The notes: generated by a model not told the origin, from the sequence alone. Counted from the stretch's first letter, positions 24,049 to 32,818 are shown. The stretch is DNA of 36,924 bases from Desulfobacterales bacterium (GCA_026984935.1 JALSRD010000092.1:1-36924); one strand, 5' to 3'. Numbers and translations: made by a program.

Positions 24049-25407
24049 ATGGCAGGCAGAATGAAACGACAGACACGCATATGGCCGATGATGCTGATTG
24101 CCATCGTTTTCTGGGCGCTTTGGCTGGGGCTCGACGGCAACCTGACGGCCGGGGACGAAGAAACCTACACGGGGCTGAAACTCTTTTCGGATGTCCTGGA
24201 ACGGGTCCAGAAAAATTACGTCGACAAAGTCGACGGCCAGAAGCTGATCGAAAACGCCATTCAGGGCATGCTCAGAGGGCTCGATCCGCATTCCATGCTG
24301 CTCACGCCGGATGCCTTCAAAGAGCTGCAGGTGGATACCCAGGGCGAATTCACGGGGATCGGCATCAGCATTACCATGCGTGACGGATTTATCACCGTCA
24401 TTGCGCCCATTCAGGGAACACCGGCATACAGGGCTGGTATCCAGGCCGGTGACCGCATCATTAAGGTCGACGGTCAGCCGACGCGTGACCTGCGCGAAGC
24501 GGTCAAAAAGATCCGGGGACCCAAGGGCACCAAGGTGCATGTAACGATCCAGCGCGAGGGGGTTGCCGATCCCATCGAGTTCACCCTGGTGCGGGACGTG
24601 ATCCCCATCGAGAGTGTTCACGCCGCGGTGCTCAAACCGGGGTTCGGCTACGTGTGGATCACCAACTTCCGTGACAACACCGCTCAAGACCTGGTCAAGG
24701 CGCTGGACAAGATGAAATCCGGCGGCAAGCCGCTGAAGGGCCTGATCCTCGATTTGCGCGATGATCCCGGCGGACTGCTCAGCCAGGCTATTGAAGTTTC
24801 TGATCTTTTTCTGGAAAAGGGCAAAATTCTCTCCATAAAGGGGCGTCTGAAGCGCAACACCAAGGTCTTTGAAGCGCATGCCAACACGGTGAAACGCGAC
24901 TATCCCATCGTGGTGCTGATCAACGGCGGCAGCGCCAGCGCCTCGGAAATCGTGGCCGGCGCCCTGCAGGACCACAAACGCGCACTGATTCTGGGGACCA
25001 CTTCCTTCGGCAAGGGATCGGTGCAGAACGTCGAGGCGCTGCGGGACGGGTACGGCATGAAGCTCACCATTGCGCGCTATTATACGCCCAGCGGACGTTC
25101 CATTCAGGCCAAGGGAATTGTGCCGGACATCGTTGTCGAGTTCCAGCCGCCAAAGGCTCAGGCCAAGAAAAACCGCAAACGAAGCCACGTGAAAGAAAAG
25201 GACCTGAGAAATCACCTGCAGGCCGAACCTGCCAAATCCGCGGCCGCAAAAAAAGGAGCCGCGGGTAAAACCCCGAAAACCCAGCCCGGGAAACAAAAGA
25301 CAAAGTTTGGTGTGCTGAACCCTGAAAAACTCAAGGCGGACAACCAGATCAGACGGGCCCTGGACATCCTGGTCAGTTTCGATATCTTTGGCCACATCCA
25401 TGGATAA
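24049..25407 (+). CDS. S41 family C-terminal processing peptidase
   Basis: 452 residues; AAAGGAG lies well placed before ATG 24049. An N-terminal membrane anchor/signal (about 12-30) is followed by an S41 cap, a PDZ domain (about 95-175; GIGISITMRDGFITV, GTPAYRAGIQAGDRIIKVDG) and the protease core with VLINGGSASASEIVAGAL (catalytic Ser) and GTTSFGKGSVQ (catalytic Lys). The C-terminal ~75 residues are Lys/Ala-rich and low complexity. Enzymes of this family trim periplasmic proteins; next to EnvC genes they are widespread and probably act in wall metabolism. It shares the division/envelope operon. Confidence 0.92.
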   Translation: MAGRMKRQTRIWPMMLIAIVFWALWLGLDGNLTAGDEETYTGLKLFSDVLERVQKNYVDKVDGQKLIENAIQGMLRGLDPHSMLLTPDAFKELQVDTQGEFTGIGISITMRDGFITVIAPIQGTPAYRAGIQAGDRIIKVDGQPTRDLREAVKKIRGPKGTKVHVTIQREGVADPIEFTLVRDVIPIESVHAAVLKPGFGYVWITNFRDNTAQDLVKALDKMKSGGKPLKGLILDLRDDPGGLLSQAIEVSDLFLEKGKILSIKGRLKRNTKVFEAHANTVKRDYPIVVLINGGSASASEIVAGALQDHKRALILGTTSFGKGSVQNVEALRDGYGMKLTIARYYTPSGRSIQAKGIVPDIVVEFQPPKAQAKKNRKRSHVKEKDLRNHLQAEPAKSAAAKKGAAGKTPKTQPGKQKTKFGVLNPEKLKADNQIRRALDILVSFDIFGHIHG

Positions 25408-25455
25408 CAGCTGAAAGCAGTGACCTGACCGCCGGCGGACGAGCAAAACAGGGAA

Positions 25456-26478
25456 ATGGCCAAAAAAAAGTCAAAGCGGACACGCCGCTCCGGATCCGGG
25501 CGCAGGAAAAATCAATTTCGACGCAACTTGCTGAAGGCTTCTGTCGGGCTGGCGGTTCTGGTCGTGCTGATCGTGGCGGCCGGCGCGGTGCTCAATTACC
25601 TGTTGATGCGCAAAACGGCCGCGCCGCCCATGAAATCCGTGCCAAAAGTCCATCGGCGCACCCTGCCCGGTAAGAAAGGGCGCGGGAAAAAGGCGGCCCG
25701 GCGCGCCGGGGCGGCCAAACATGCACAGCCGATCTACGAAATTTATCCGCACGAAGAACTGCCGCCGCCGCCTCCCCTGACACCGCTTAAGCCGCTGCCC
25801 GCGGAAAAACCGCCCTGGGTGGCCATCATCATTGACGATGTGGGCTACGATCGGGCCATGGCCGAAAAATTCATCGGCCTGAAGGAGCCGCTCACGCTGT
25901 CGATTTTCCCGTTTGCCCCCCACTGCCGCGAGATTGCCGCCACGGCGCATCGCAAAGGGTTGGGTGTGATGCTGCACCTGCCCATGGAACCGGTTGAATA
26001 CCCGGATGTGGACCCCGGCCCCGGCAAGTTGCTGACGGGTATGGCGCCGGACCAGCTGATCGCCCAGCTACGGCAGGACCTCGGCAGTGTTCCCTATATT
26101 CGCGGGGTGAACAACCACATGGGATCGAAACTGACCACATATGCCGATCAGATGAACCAGATTTTTACCATTCTGAAGAAGCGGGGCCTGTTTTTCATCG
26201 ACAGCCGCACCACGGCCAAAACCGTCTGCCGGTCTGCAGCCCGGCTGCTGCAGGTCCCCTTTGCCCAGCGCAACGTTTTTCTGGACAACCGCCAGAACGC
26301 AGCATCCATTCGCAGCCAGCTGAAAAAGCTTGTACGTTACGCCCGCAGGCACGGACAGGCTGTGGGAATCGGCCATCCCCATGGTATCACCTACCGGGTG
26401 CTCAAAGCGCAGCTGCCCGAAATCGCAAAACAGGTGCACCTGGTGACCGCCGCACAGATCGTGCACGTGATCTCCTAA
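25456..26478 (+). CDS. YibQ-type divergent polysaccharide deacetylase
   Basis: 340 residues. A very basic N-terminus (1-25) and a single membrane segment (about 29-50) are followed by a basic and then proline-rich linker and the Polysacc_deac_2 domain (about 115-335). Family motifs are VAIIIDDVGYD, LSIFPFAPH, VMLHLPMEP, GVNNHMGSKLT, FFIDSRTTA and GIGHPHG. Some deacetylase metal-site residues are maintained (DD, HPH), though activity of the family is little studied. In E. coli yibQ is next to envC, and the same neighbourhood is kept here, arguing for a role in peptidoglycan handling. Confidence 0.88.
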   Translation: MAKKKSKRTRRSGSGRRKNQFRRNLLKASVGLAVLVVLIVAAGAVLNYLLMRKTAAPPMKSVPKVHRRTLPGKKGRGKKAARRAGAAKHAQPIYEIYPHEELPPPPPLTPLKPLPAEKPPWVAIIIDDVGYDRAMAEKFIGLKEPLTLSIFPFAPHCREIAATAHRKGLGVMLHLPMEPVEYPDVDPGPGKLLTGMAPDQLIAQLRQDLGSVPYIRGVNNHMGSKLTTYADQMNQIFTILKKRGLFFIDSRTTAKTVCRSAARLLQVPFAQRNVFLDNRQNAASIRSQLKKLVRYARRHGQAVGIGHPHGITYRVLKAQLPEIAKQVHLVTAAQIVHVIS

Positions 26479-26562
26479 GGGGGACTTGTCCGGTACGTTC
26501 CGGTGCCCGGGCCACGGCCGTGCCACCGCTGCGGACCGACGACTGTGCAGCGCTAAAATGGC

Positions 26563-26591
26563 TTGAATAATCGTCTTCCGGTTGCTATAGG
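26563..26591 (+). promoter_or_regulatory. Candidate promoter of the etf operon
   Basis: TTGAAT (26563-26568) and TATAGG (26586-26591), each 4/6, with an ideal 17-bp spacer. The start of transcription would be near 26598, about 88 nt before etfB, so the hairpin at 26621-26646 would be in the leader. Confidence 0.4.
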
Positions 26592-26620
26592 CAGCCTTGG
26601 TTTGTGAGTTCGTTTCGAGC

Positions 26621-26646
26621 AGGCCCCAAAAGGGTACCCGGGGCCT
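26621..26646 (+). terminator. Hairpin between yibQ and etfB
   Basis: AGGCCCC (26621-26627) pairs exactly with GGGGCCT (26640-26646); the 12-base loop contains the palindrome GGGTACCC. Only TTTA follows, so termination would be modest. It may end the upstream operon or attenuate etfBA. Confidence 0.35.
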
Positions 26647-26685
26647 TTACCGGGCACTATGCGTGCCGACGAACAAGGAGGAACC

Positions 26686-27468
26686 GTGGAAATCGTTGTT
26701 CTCTTAAAGCAGGTGCCGTCCACCGAGTCGCTGGTGACCATCGCCGAAGACGGCGCCACGATCAAGACCGAAGATGTGAATTGGATCATCAGCCCCTACG
26801 ACGAATTCGCCGTGGAAGAGGCGCTGCGGATTCGGGAAGCTGTGGGCGGCAGCGTAACGATCCTCTCGGTGGGGCCGGACAAAGCGACTGAAGCCATACG
26901 CACCGCTTTGGCCATGGGCGCCGACAAGGGTGTTCTGGTCAATGATCCTGCAGCGGTGGAGTGCGACGGGCTGGGTACGGCCCGCATTCTGGCGGCGGCC
27001 CTGAAGCAGATGCCCTACGATCTCGTCATCGCCGGCCAGCGGGCCGTTGACGATGAGAACTTCCAGGTCGGGCCTGCCGTGGCCGAATTTCTCGATATTC
27101 CCTGCATCACACTGGTGATCAAAGAGGAGATGGGTGACGGAGTGATTCGCTGCCATCGCACCATGGAGGGCGGCACGGCGGTGCTGGAGGCGCCGCTGCC
27201 CATGCTGTTCACCACCCAGCGCGGGCTCAACGAGCCGCGCTATGCCTCACTGCCCGGTGTGATGAAAGCCAAGCGCAAACCGCTGGAGAACAAAACACTG
27301 GCCGACATCGGGCTTGCAGCTGCAGATTTCAGCCAGCCGCTGGTGCGTGTTACGGCGTTAAAACCGCCGCCCCAACGCAGCGGCGGCCGGATGATCGAAG
27401 CAGATGATGCGCAAACCAAGGCGGCCGAACTCGTGAAACTGCTGCATGAAGAGGCCAAAGTCATCTGA
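26686..27468 (+). CDS. etfB: Electron transfer flavoprotein beta subunit
   Basis: 260 residues from GTG 26686, which follows AAGGAGG at good spacing. VEIVVLLKQVPSTES, WIISPYDEFAVEEALRIRE, MGADKGVLV, DLVIAGQRAVDDENFQVGPAVAEFLDIP and RGLNEPRYASLPGVMKAKRKP are typical EtfB segments. The beta subunit binds AMP and holds the partner-recognition loop. With EtfA it carries electrons from acyl-CoA dehydrogenases to the ETF-quinone oxidoreductase encoded two genes on. The presence of ETF-QO argues for the non-bifurcating, respiratory type. Confidence 0.94.
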   Translation: MEIVVLLKQVPSTESLVTIAEDGATIKTEDVNWIISPYDEFAVEEALRIREAVGGSVTILSVGPDKATEAIRTALAMGADKGVLVNDPAAVECDGLGTARILAAALKQMPYDLVIAGQRAVDDENFQVGPAVAEFLDIPCITLVIKEEMGDGVIRCHRTMEGGTAVLEAPLPMLFTTQRGLNEPRYASLPGVMKAKRKPLENKTLADIGLAAADFSQPLVRVTALKPPPQRSGGRMIEADDAQTKAAELVKLLHEEAKVI

Positions 27469-27562
27469 TGTTTGATTTTCAGGACCGCTCGGATTTATGC
27501 TTTTCCCGGTCCGGCGCGCATACTCGCGGCGGGCTGCCGGATGCAGGCAAAAGGAGAAAATC

Positions 27563-28531
27563 ATGGCACAAACGGTGTTGGCGATTGCCGAACAGGCGGC
27601 AGGCGCCTTTCGAAAGGTAGCGTATGAAACCATCAGCACCGGTCGCAAACTGGCGGCCGAACTGGGTGGTAGCCTGACCGCCCTGGTGCTGGGCAGCGGG
27701 GTGCAGGAAATTGCCGGGCAACTGGCCGAATACGGGGCCGAGCGCATTCTCGTGGCCGATGATGGGGCGCTGGCCGAATACACCACCGAGGCCTATTGCC
27801 AGGTGTGTGCCGCGGCCATTGCCGACCTGGCGCCGGCCGTGGTGCTCATGGGGGCGTCGTCCCAAGGCAAAGACCTCGCGGCGCGCCTTTCCGCCCGCCT
27901 GAACGCCGCTCTGGCCACGGACTGCGTGGCGCTGAAATGGCAGGAAGGGGCGCTGCAGGCGACACGTCCCATATACGGGGGCAAGATCCTGGCCGAAGTG
28001 ACCCTGGCGGGACAGCCCCAGATGGCGACCATCCGTCCCCACACCTTCGAGGCCGGACGGGCATCTGTTCAGGGAACGGTTGAAAAGATCGATTTGGCGG
28101 TGACCCCCGATCGGGTGAAGTTCATTGAAAAGCGCATGGAAAGCGGCAAGGTGGATATCACCGAGGCCGACATCGTGGTTTCCGGTGGACGCGGCATGGG
28201 GGGGGACGATTATACGGTGATCGAAGCCCTGGCGGAACAGCTGGGCGCCGCCGTGGGTGCCTCCCGCTCTGCCGTCGATGAGGGCTGGCGGCCTTTTTCA
28301 GACCAGGTGGGCCAGACCGGCAAGGTGGTTTCGCCCAATCTGTACGTGGCCTGCGGCATTTCCGGCGCCATCCAGCACCTGGCGGGCATGTCCTCGTCCA
28401 AGGTGATCGTGGCCGTCAACAAGGATCCGGATGCACCCATATTCGCCCGCTGCGACTACGGGATCGTGGGCGATCTGTTCGAAGTGGTGCCCCACATTAC
28501 CGAGGCTGTCAGGAAACTTAAAGCCGGCTGA
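27563..28531 (+). CDS. etfA: Electron transfer flavoprotein alpha subunit
   Basis: 322 residues from ATG 27563, preceded by AAGGAG. The N-terminal half matches the EtfA Rossmann-like domain; the C-terminal FAD domain is clear with VVSGGRGMGG, GASRSAVDEGW, GQTGKVVSPNLYVACGISGAIQH, NKDPDAPIFARCDYGIVGDLFEVVP. Lies 94 bases after etfB. No extra ferredoxin domain is present at the N-terminus, unlike some bifurcating EtfA proteins. Confidence 0.95.
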   Translation: MAQTVLAIAEQAAGAFRKVAYETISTGRKLAAELGGSLTALVLGSGVQEIAGQLAEYGAERILVADDGALAEYTTEAYCQVCAAAIADLAPAVVLMGASSQGKDLAARLSARLNAALATDCVALKWQEGALQATRPIYGGKILAEVTLAGQPQMATIRPHTFEAGRASVQGTVEKIDLAVTPDRVKFIEKRMESGKVDITEADIVVSGGRGMGGDDYTVIEALAEQLGAAVGASRSAVDEGWRPFSDQVGQTGKVVSPNLYVACGISGAIQHLAGMSSSKVIVAVNKDPDAPIFARCDYGIVGDLFEVVPHITEAVRKLKAG

Positions 28532-28578
28532 ACCCGGAAAACAACAGCTGTCAAGCGACACGCCATGGCGGGGAATCC

Positions 28579-30246
28579 ATGACCACAACGCACGAATCCA
28601 TAGCCTTTGACGTGCTCTTCGTGGGCGGCGGGCCGGCCTGCCTGGCCGGTGCCATCCGGCTGATGCAGCTGGCCCGGCAGAAGGGGCTCGACCTGGAAGT
28701 GGCACTGATCGAAAAGGGCGCCGATATCGGCGCCCACATCATCAGCGGGGCGATTCTGAACCCGACCGCGCTGAAAGAGCTGCTTCCCGATTATCTGGAG
28801 CGCGGCTGTCCCATAGAAGCTCAGGTGAATGCCGACGCCTTTTACTTCCTGACCCGCAAAAAGGCCCTGCGCCTGCCGTTCATCCCCGCGCCCATGCGCA
28901 ACCGGGGCGCCTATGTCATCAGCCTCTCGCGGTTTACGCGCTGGTTGTCGAAAATTGCCGAAAACCTGGGCGTCAATATCTTCACCGGCTTTGCCGGCAG
29001 CGAAGTGCTCTACGGGAACGGCGCAGCGCGTATCGTCGGTGTGCGCACCGGCGACAAGGGGCTTGACAAGGCCGGCGCCCCCAAAAGCAATTTTGAAGCG
29101 GGCATCGATCTGCACGCCAAGGTCACGGTATTCGGCGAGGGTGCGCGCGGCAGCCTGATGAAAACCATCGGCAACCGCCTCAACCTGTACGCCGGCCGTC
29201 AGCCCGAGGTGTTTGAAACCGGCATCAAGGAAGTTATCCAGCTGCCCACCGAAAACATGTTTGAGGATTTCGGAGTCAACGATATCCACCTTATGGGCTA
29301 TCCCCTGGACATCGAGACGCCCGGCGGCGGTTTTATCTACGGCATGGGGCAGGGACGTATGGCCATCGGTTACCTGGTGGCGCTGGGCTACAAGAACCCC
29401 TGGCTGGACCCCTACGAGCTTTTCCTTGCATTTAAGCAGCACCCTTTTGTGGCGCATCTCATCGCAGGCGGCAGGGTGCTGGAACAGGGTGCCCGCACGG
29501 TGTCTGCGGGTGGGTATTACACCGTCCCCCGGCTTTATGCCGACGGCGCCCTGTTCGTGGGGGCGGCCGCGGCCATGCACAACCCGCCGGCCTTAAAGGG
29601 CATTCACCTGGCCATGAAATCCGGTATGCTGGCTGCCGAAACCATTGTGGACGCCTTGGAAAAGCAGGACATTACCACCCGAAGCCTGTCCGCCTACCGC
29701 CGGCGGGTGGATGACAGCTGGGTTAAAACCGAGATGTTCGCCGGACGGAATTTCGCGCAGGCCCTGGCTGCCGGCGTGCCGCTGAAATTCATCCACCTGG
29801 CGGTGCAGCAACTGACCGGCGGGCGGGGTTTGCGGGACCCTCTGCCGACGCACAGCGACCACACCACACTGCGGCCCGCCAAAAGCCGGCCGGCACCTGC
29901 GGCAAAGGCGACCGTGGCCTGCGACAACACGTTGATGGTGGACAAGCTCACCGGTGTCTATCTTTCCAAAACCAAACACCGTGAAGACCAGCCCAGCCAC
30001 ATCCAGGTACACGATCCCCAGCTGTGCATCGACCGCTGCCTGCCGACCTACGGCAGCCCCTGTACGCGCTTCTGTCCAGGGGAAGTCTATGAAATCGTCA
30101 CCGGTGAAAAAGACGCGCAGCCCTATCTCAAACTGAATCCGTCGAACTGCCTGCACTGCAAGACCTGCGATATCAAGGACCCTTTTGAAAACGTCACCTG
30201 GACCTGCCCGGAAGGTGGAGAAGGTCCGGGGTACAAACTGCTGTAG
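28579..30246 (+). CDS. Electron transfer flavoprotein-ubiquinone (menaquinone) oxidoreductase
   Basis: 555 residues; accepts electrons from ETF through FAD and one [4Fe-4S] cluster and reduces membrane quinone. The cluster ligands are C499, C524, C527 and C530; this 25-3-3 spacing is the same as in the mitochondrial enzyme. HIISGAILNPTAL, NFEAGIDLHAKVTVFGEGARG and FVGAAAAMHNPPALKGIHLAMKSGMLAAE are family blocks. The N-terminal FAD motif reads GGGPAC (16-21), with Cys where the third Gly is expected. Directly downstream of etfA (47-base gap). It probably feeds electrons of fatty or aromatic acid oxidation to menaquinone. Confidence 0.93.
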   Translation: MTTTHESIAFDVLFVGGGPACLAGAIRLMQLARQKGLDLEVALIEKGADIGAHIISGAILNPTALKELLPDYLERGCPIEAQVNADAFYFLTRKKALRLPFIPAPMRNRGAYVISLSRFTRWLSKIAENLGVNIFTGFAGSEVLYGNGAARIVGVRTGDKGLDKAGAPKSNFEAGIDLHAKVTVFGEGARGSLMKTIGNRLNLYAGRQPEVFETGIKEVIQLPTENMFEDFGVNDIHLMGYPLDIETPGGGFIYGMGQGRMAIGYLVALGYKNPWLDPYELFLAFKQHPFVAHLIAGGRVLEQGARTVSAGGYYTVPRLYADGALFVGAAAAMHNPPALKGIHLAMKSGMLAAETIVDALEKQDITTRSLSAYRRRVDDSWVKTEMFAGRNFAQALAAGVPLKFIHLAVQQLTGGRGLRDPLPTHSDHTTLRPAKSRPAPAAKATVACDNTLMVDKLTGVYLSKTKHREDQPSHIQVHDPQLCIDRCLPTYGSPCTRFCPGEVYEIVTGEKDAQPYLKLNPSNCLHCKTCDIKDPFENVTWTCPEGGEGPGYKLL

Positions 30247-30357
30247 GCGCTGCCGACGAATCTGGAAGGTATTGGTGCCCCGTGTACGGATGACGGCGGG
30301 ACCGTGCACTTTGCGGGGTGCTGGCGGCTGCCACTGCCGTGACCAAGGAGGCGTAAG

Positions 30358-30972
30358 ATGGCCAAGCAGACATCACCGCCCGGAAACTATGTCAAAAAGC
30401 AGACCCTGACGGTTGCCGTGTGCGTGGCCCTGGCCGTCGGCTTTGCCGGCGGTCTGGTTTTCGGCGTATACAAATCGACGCCACGCAAAATGGGGGCCGG
30501 GGGTATGCCGCCCGGAGTAGCCACCCGTACGCAGGCCCGGAACCAGGGTCCGGCCGTTGCCGACCTGGAGAAGGAGACGGCCGATCATCCCGACGATGCC
30601 GCTGCCTGGGCCAGGCTGGGGCACCGCTACTTCGACAGCAACCAGGTGCAAAAGGCCATCGGCGCCTACGAAAAGTCCCTGGCGCTGAATACCAAAAATG
30701 CCGACGTGTGGACCGACCTGGGCGTCATGTACCGCCGCAGCGGCAAGCCCAAAAAGGCGTTGGAGGCCTTCGATACCGCCATGCGCGTCGACCCCAAGCA
30801 CGAGGTCTCGCGCTTCAACAAGGGGATCGTGCTGCTGCACGATCTCAAGGACCGGCGGGGCGCCATCCGGGCCTGGGAATCCCTGCTGGCGATAAACCCC
30901 TTTGCCATGGCGCCCAACGGCCAGTCCGTGGACCAGATGGTGCAGATGCTCAAGAAAATGCCCAAGCCATGA
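30358..30972 (+). CDS. Membrane-anchored TPR protein
   Basis: 204 residues; AAGGAGG precedes ATG 30358. One N-terminal transmembrane segment (about 17-37), a short Gly/Pro linker, then about three TPR units (about 70-190), e.g. AAAWARLGHRYFDSNQVQKAI, ADVWTDLGVMYRRSGKPKKA and an altered third unit. Comparable short anchored TPR proteins occur in cytochrome c maturation (NrfG/CcmH C-terminal type), but no cyt c genes are here, so only a scaffolding role can be suggested. The stop overlaps the start of the Nudix gene (ATGA). Confidence 0.75.
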   Translation: MAKQTSPPGNYVKKQTLTVAVCVALAVGFAGGLVFGVYKSTPRKMGAGGMPPGVATRTQARNQGPAVADLEKETADHPDDAAAWARLGHRYFDSNQVQKAIGAYEKSLALNTKNADVWTDLGVMYRRSGKPKKALEAFDTAMRVDPKHEVSRFNKGIVLLHDLKDRRGAIRAWESLLAINPFAMAPNGQSVDQMVQMLKKMPKP

Positions 30973-31556
30973 AGAAAAGTTTCGTGAACCAAGAAGCTCC
31001 GGCGCGGCTGGCGGCTAAAGTCGACAACCGCAGGACCCTTTACCAGGGCCGTGTTTTCCGGCTTGACCGCGAAGACCTCATCCTGGGCAACGGGAACCGT
31101 GCTGCCCTGGAAATCATCCGGCACCCCGGTGCCGCTGCCATCGTGCCGCTTAGCCCGCACGGTCGTGTGGTGATGCTGCGGCAGTACCGCCATGCCGTGG
31201 CCGACGTCATCTGGGAGATCCCGGCCGGCACCCTGGACGGCGGCGAAGATCCACTGACCTGCGCGCAGAGGGAACTGACCGAAGAGACCGGCTTTGTCGC
31301 CCGCAAATGGCACCGCCTCGGCGAGATCACGCCTTTACCGGGGTATTCCGACGAACGCATTCATCTCTTTGTGGCCTGGCAGCTGCGTGCGGCTTGCCAA
31401 AAGCTGGATGCGGATGAACTGCTGGAGGTCCGCCGGCTGCCCATGGACGAAGTGCTGTCCATGATTTACAGCGGCCGGGTTCAGGATACCAAGTCGATTT
31501 GCGGCCTTCTGCTGGCTGCCAACTGGCTGCGGGAGCACCCATTGGATGCCTCCTAG
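30969..31556 (+). CDS. Nudix hydrolase, ADP-ribose pyrophosphatase type
   Basis: 195 residues from ATG 30969 in an ATGA overlap with the TPR gene; the open frame extends further upstream but inside the TPR gene. The Nudix box at about 87-109 (GTLDGGEDPLTCAQRELTEETGF) fits the consensus G-x5-E-x7-REL-x-EE-x-G fully. Upstream QYRHAVADVIWEIPAG is typical of ADP-ribose pyrophosphatases (NudF-like), which hydrolyse ADP-ribose to AMP and ribose 5-phosphate. Substrate not proved by sequence alone. Confidence 0.88.
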   Translation: MKKSFVNQEAPARLAAKVDNRRTLYQGRVFRLDREDLILGNGNRAALEIIRHPGAAAIVPLSPHGRVVMLRQYRHAVADVIWEIPAGTLDGGEDPLTCAQRELTEETGFVARKWHRLGEITPLPGYSDERIHLFVAWQLRAACQKLDADELLEVRRLPMDEVLSMIYSGRVQDTKSICGLLLAANWLREHPLDAS

Positions 31557-31612
31557 ATACCTCCGGACAGGCTTTTCCCCGACCTTGCCGGCCGAGAGGG
31601 GACAAATTCGTT

Positions 31613-31867
31613 GTGGAAGAAGAAAGCAACGGCCGCAAGGTCCTCTGCTACGCCGGATACCGCGGCGACCAGCGGCCGCTGGCCTTCTGGATGAGCGGCC
31701 GGCGTATGGCCGTAACGAAAATCCTGTCCGCCTGGATCGAACCCCGGCAACGCTGTTTCAAGATCCGTGCTGATGACGGCGCGCGCTACCTATTGTACCA
31801 GAATACGGACTCGCTGCGCTGGCAGGTAGAGCGGATGGATGCGCCCCCAGAAGATCGGGAAAGTTAG
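31613..31867 (+). CDS. Small conserved protein of unknown function
   Basis: 84 residues from GTG 31613, with GAGAGGGG 11 bases upstream (a little far). The pattern NGRKVLCYAGYRGDQRPLAFWMSGRR, then VTKILSAWIEP, then FKIRADDGARYLLYQ and RWQVERMD is that of a small beta-rich protein often seen in sulfate reducers and relatives as a hypothetical of 70-90 residues; this is recognition from memory. The stop codon shares TTAG with the stop of the opposite-strand GAF fragment. Confidence 0.55.
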   Translation: MEEESNGRKVLCYAGYRGDQRPLAFWMSGRRMAVTKILSAWIEPRQRCFKIRADDGARYLLYQNTDSLRWQVERMDAPPEDRES

Positions 31868-32373
31868 CACGCCAACTGCTTTGCACAGGGCGTCCATGAC
31901 TTCAGGGGCCTTTTGCAGCCCTTGCAGCTGTTTTGCCCCTGCCTGATTTTGCATGAGCTGTCGACGACGAAATCAAAAAGCCTGGCGTTTTTGACGGCCA
32001 GCGCCACTTCATCGGCGATGGCCGACAGGATCTGCTCATCGTCTCTGTCAAAAGGCCTGTCTTCGAGTTTATTGACGGCGTTCAGAACGCCGACGCGCTC
32101 TTCTCCGGCCATCAGGGGGGCGAAAGCGCCGGGCTGCGATATTTCCCCGGCGATCTCTTTTATCGTTGCTGGATCTGCAAGCAGCGCCAGCCTTCCTAAA
32201 AAGCGATCCTTGCATCCCAAGGGGATGACAACCCCGATGGGTTCCGGCATGCCGGGATATACGCGGGAACGAAAGGCAATCAGCCCACCCTGATTTCGTG
32301 CCAGCCACAATACATCGCTTCCCGCGTTTTTCAGCCGTTGGAGGCGGCCATGTCGGGCCAAGCTGCCAACCAC
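31864..32373 (-). pseudogene. GAF-domain gene fragment, 5'-truncated
   Basis: The frame (169 codons from GTG 32371-32373) contains the C-terminal half of a GAF domain: PLMAGEERVGVLNAVNKLEDRPFDRDDEQILSAIADEVALAVKNARLFD. A Cys-rich tail ends in SCKGCKRPLKSWTPCAKQL. No ribosome site precedes the GTG, and only a stop and one codon separate it from the cyclase-like fragment in the same frame. The N-terminus is missing, so it is more likely the remnant of a larger signalling protein than a complete gene. The alternative is a short, still expressed GAF protein. Confidence 0.55.
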
Positions 32374-32376
32374 TTC

Positions 32377-32559
32377 TCAGACATCGCAAGTGCCATCATG
32401 CCCCCGCTTACTTGGCTCCAGCTCAATGATGCCGTCCCAGGTGTCGCCGGGCGGGTTGTGCAGATATCGTTCACACAGCTTTTGATAGAAAAGTGTGGAG
32501 CCGTCGCCGGGAAAGATGCGCAGCGTTTTGGCGGCAAGCTTTCTTGCACCTTCCCAGCG
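32377..32559 (-). pseudogene. 3' remnant of an adenylate/guanylate-cyclase-like gene
   Basis: About 58 codons ending at the TGA at 32377-32379. KTLRIFPGDGSTLFYQKLCERYLHNPPGDTWDGIIEL is the usual end of CHASE2/class III cyclase proteins (P-x-D-x-p-S, then C-x-x-hydrophobic, then PP-x-x-x-WDG). The frame continues upstream to 32799, but the residues there are only the antisense of the sigma-54 activator fragment, so similarity stops at about 32560. No catalytic domain is left. Confidence 0.55.
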
Positions 32560-32563
32560 CCCG

Positions 32564-32818
32564 CAGCAAGTGGTTCTGGCCGCCGGGCAACGGGTCATCG
32601 GCGAGGTGTTTCTGTCGCCGAAACTCCGTGTTGGAGACGCAATGCCGTTGTCAGGAACCAGAGGCCGCACGCTCAAAGAGATCACGGCAGACATCGCAGC
32701 CCGGCTGATCCGTGAAACTTTAAGGCAAACCGGCGGCAACCGCTCGCAGGCCGCCGGCAGGCTGGAGCTCACGCGCCGGGGTCTGCTCAACAAAATCAAC
32801 CGCTACCGTATAGAGGGC
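32564..32818 (+). pseudogene. 3' remnant of a sigma-54 (NtrC-type) activator gene
   Basis: About 85 codons. VVLAAGQRVIGEVFL corresponds to the segment after the AAA+ domain. TLKEITADIAARLIRETLRQTGGNRSQAAGRLELTRRGLLNKINRYRI is a Fis-type helix-turn-helix (GGN-x-S-x-AA-x-L-x-L-x-R-x-x-L). The ATPase domain is absent. A GGAG before ATG 32642 could allow a free-standing HTH peptide, but the frame runs on past the expected end, so decay is more likely. It abuts the cyclase remnant on the opposite strand. Confidence 0.6.

Noticed and set aside
24043-25446. 467-codon open frame on the minus strand opposite the S41 protease gene
   Set aside because: Mirror of a well-supported protease gene with a ribosome site; no recognisable protein features.
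28456-29580. 374-codon minus-strand frame opposite ETF-QO
   Set aside because: Shadow of a gene with conserved FAD and cluster residues.
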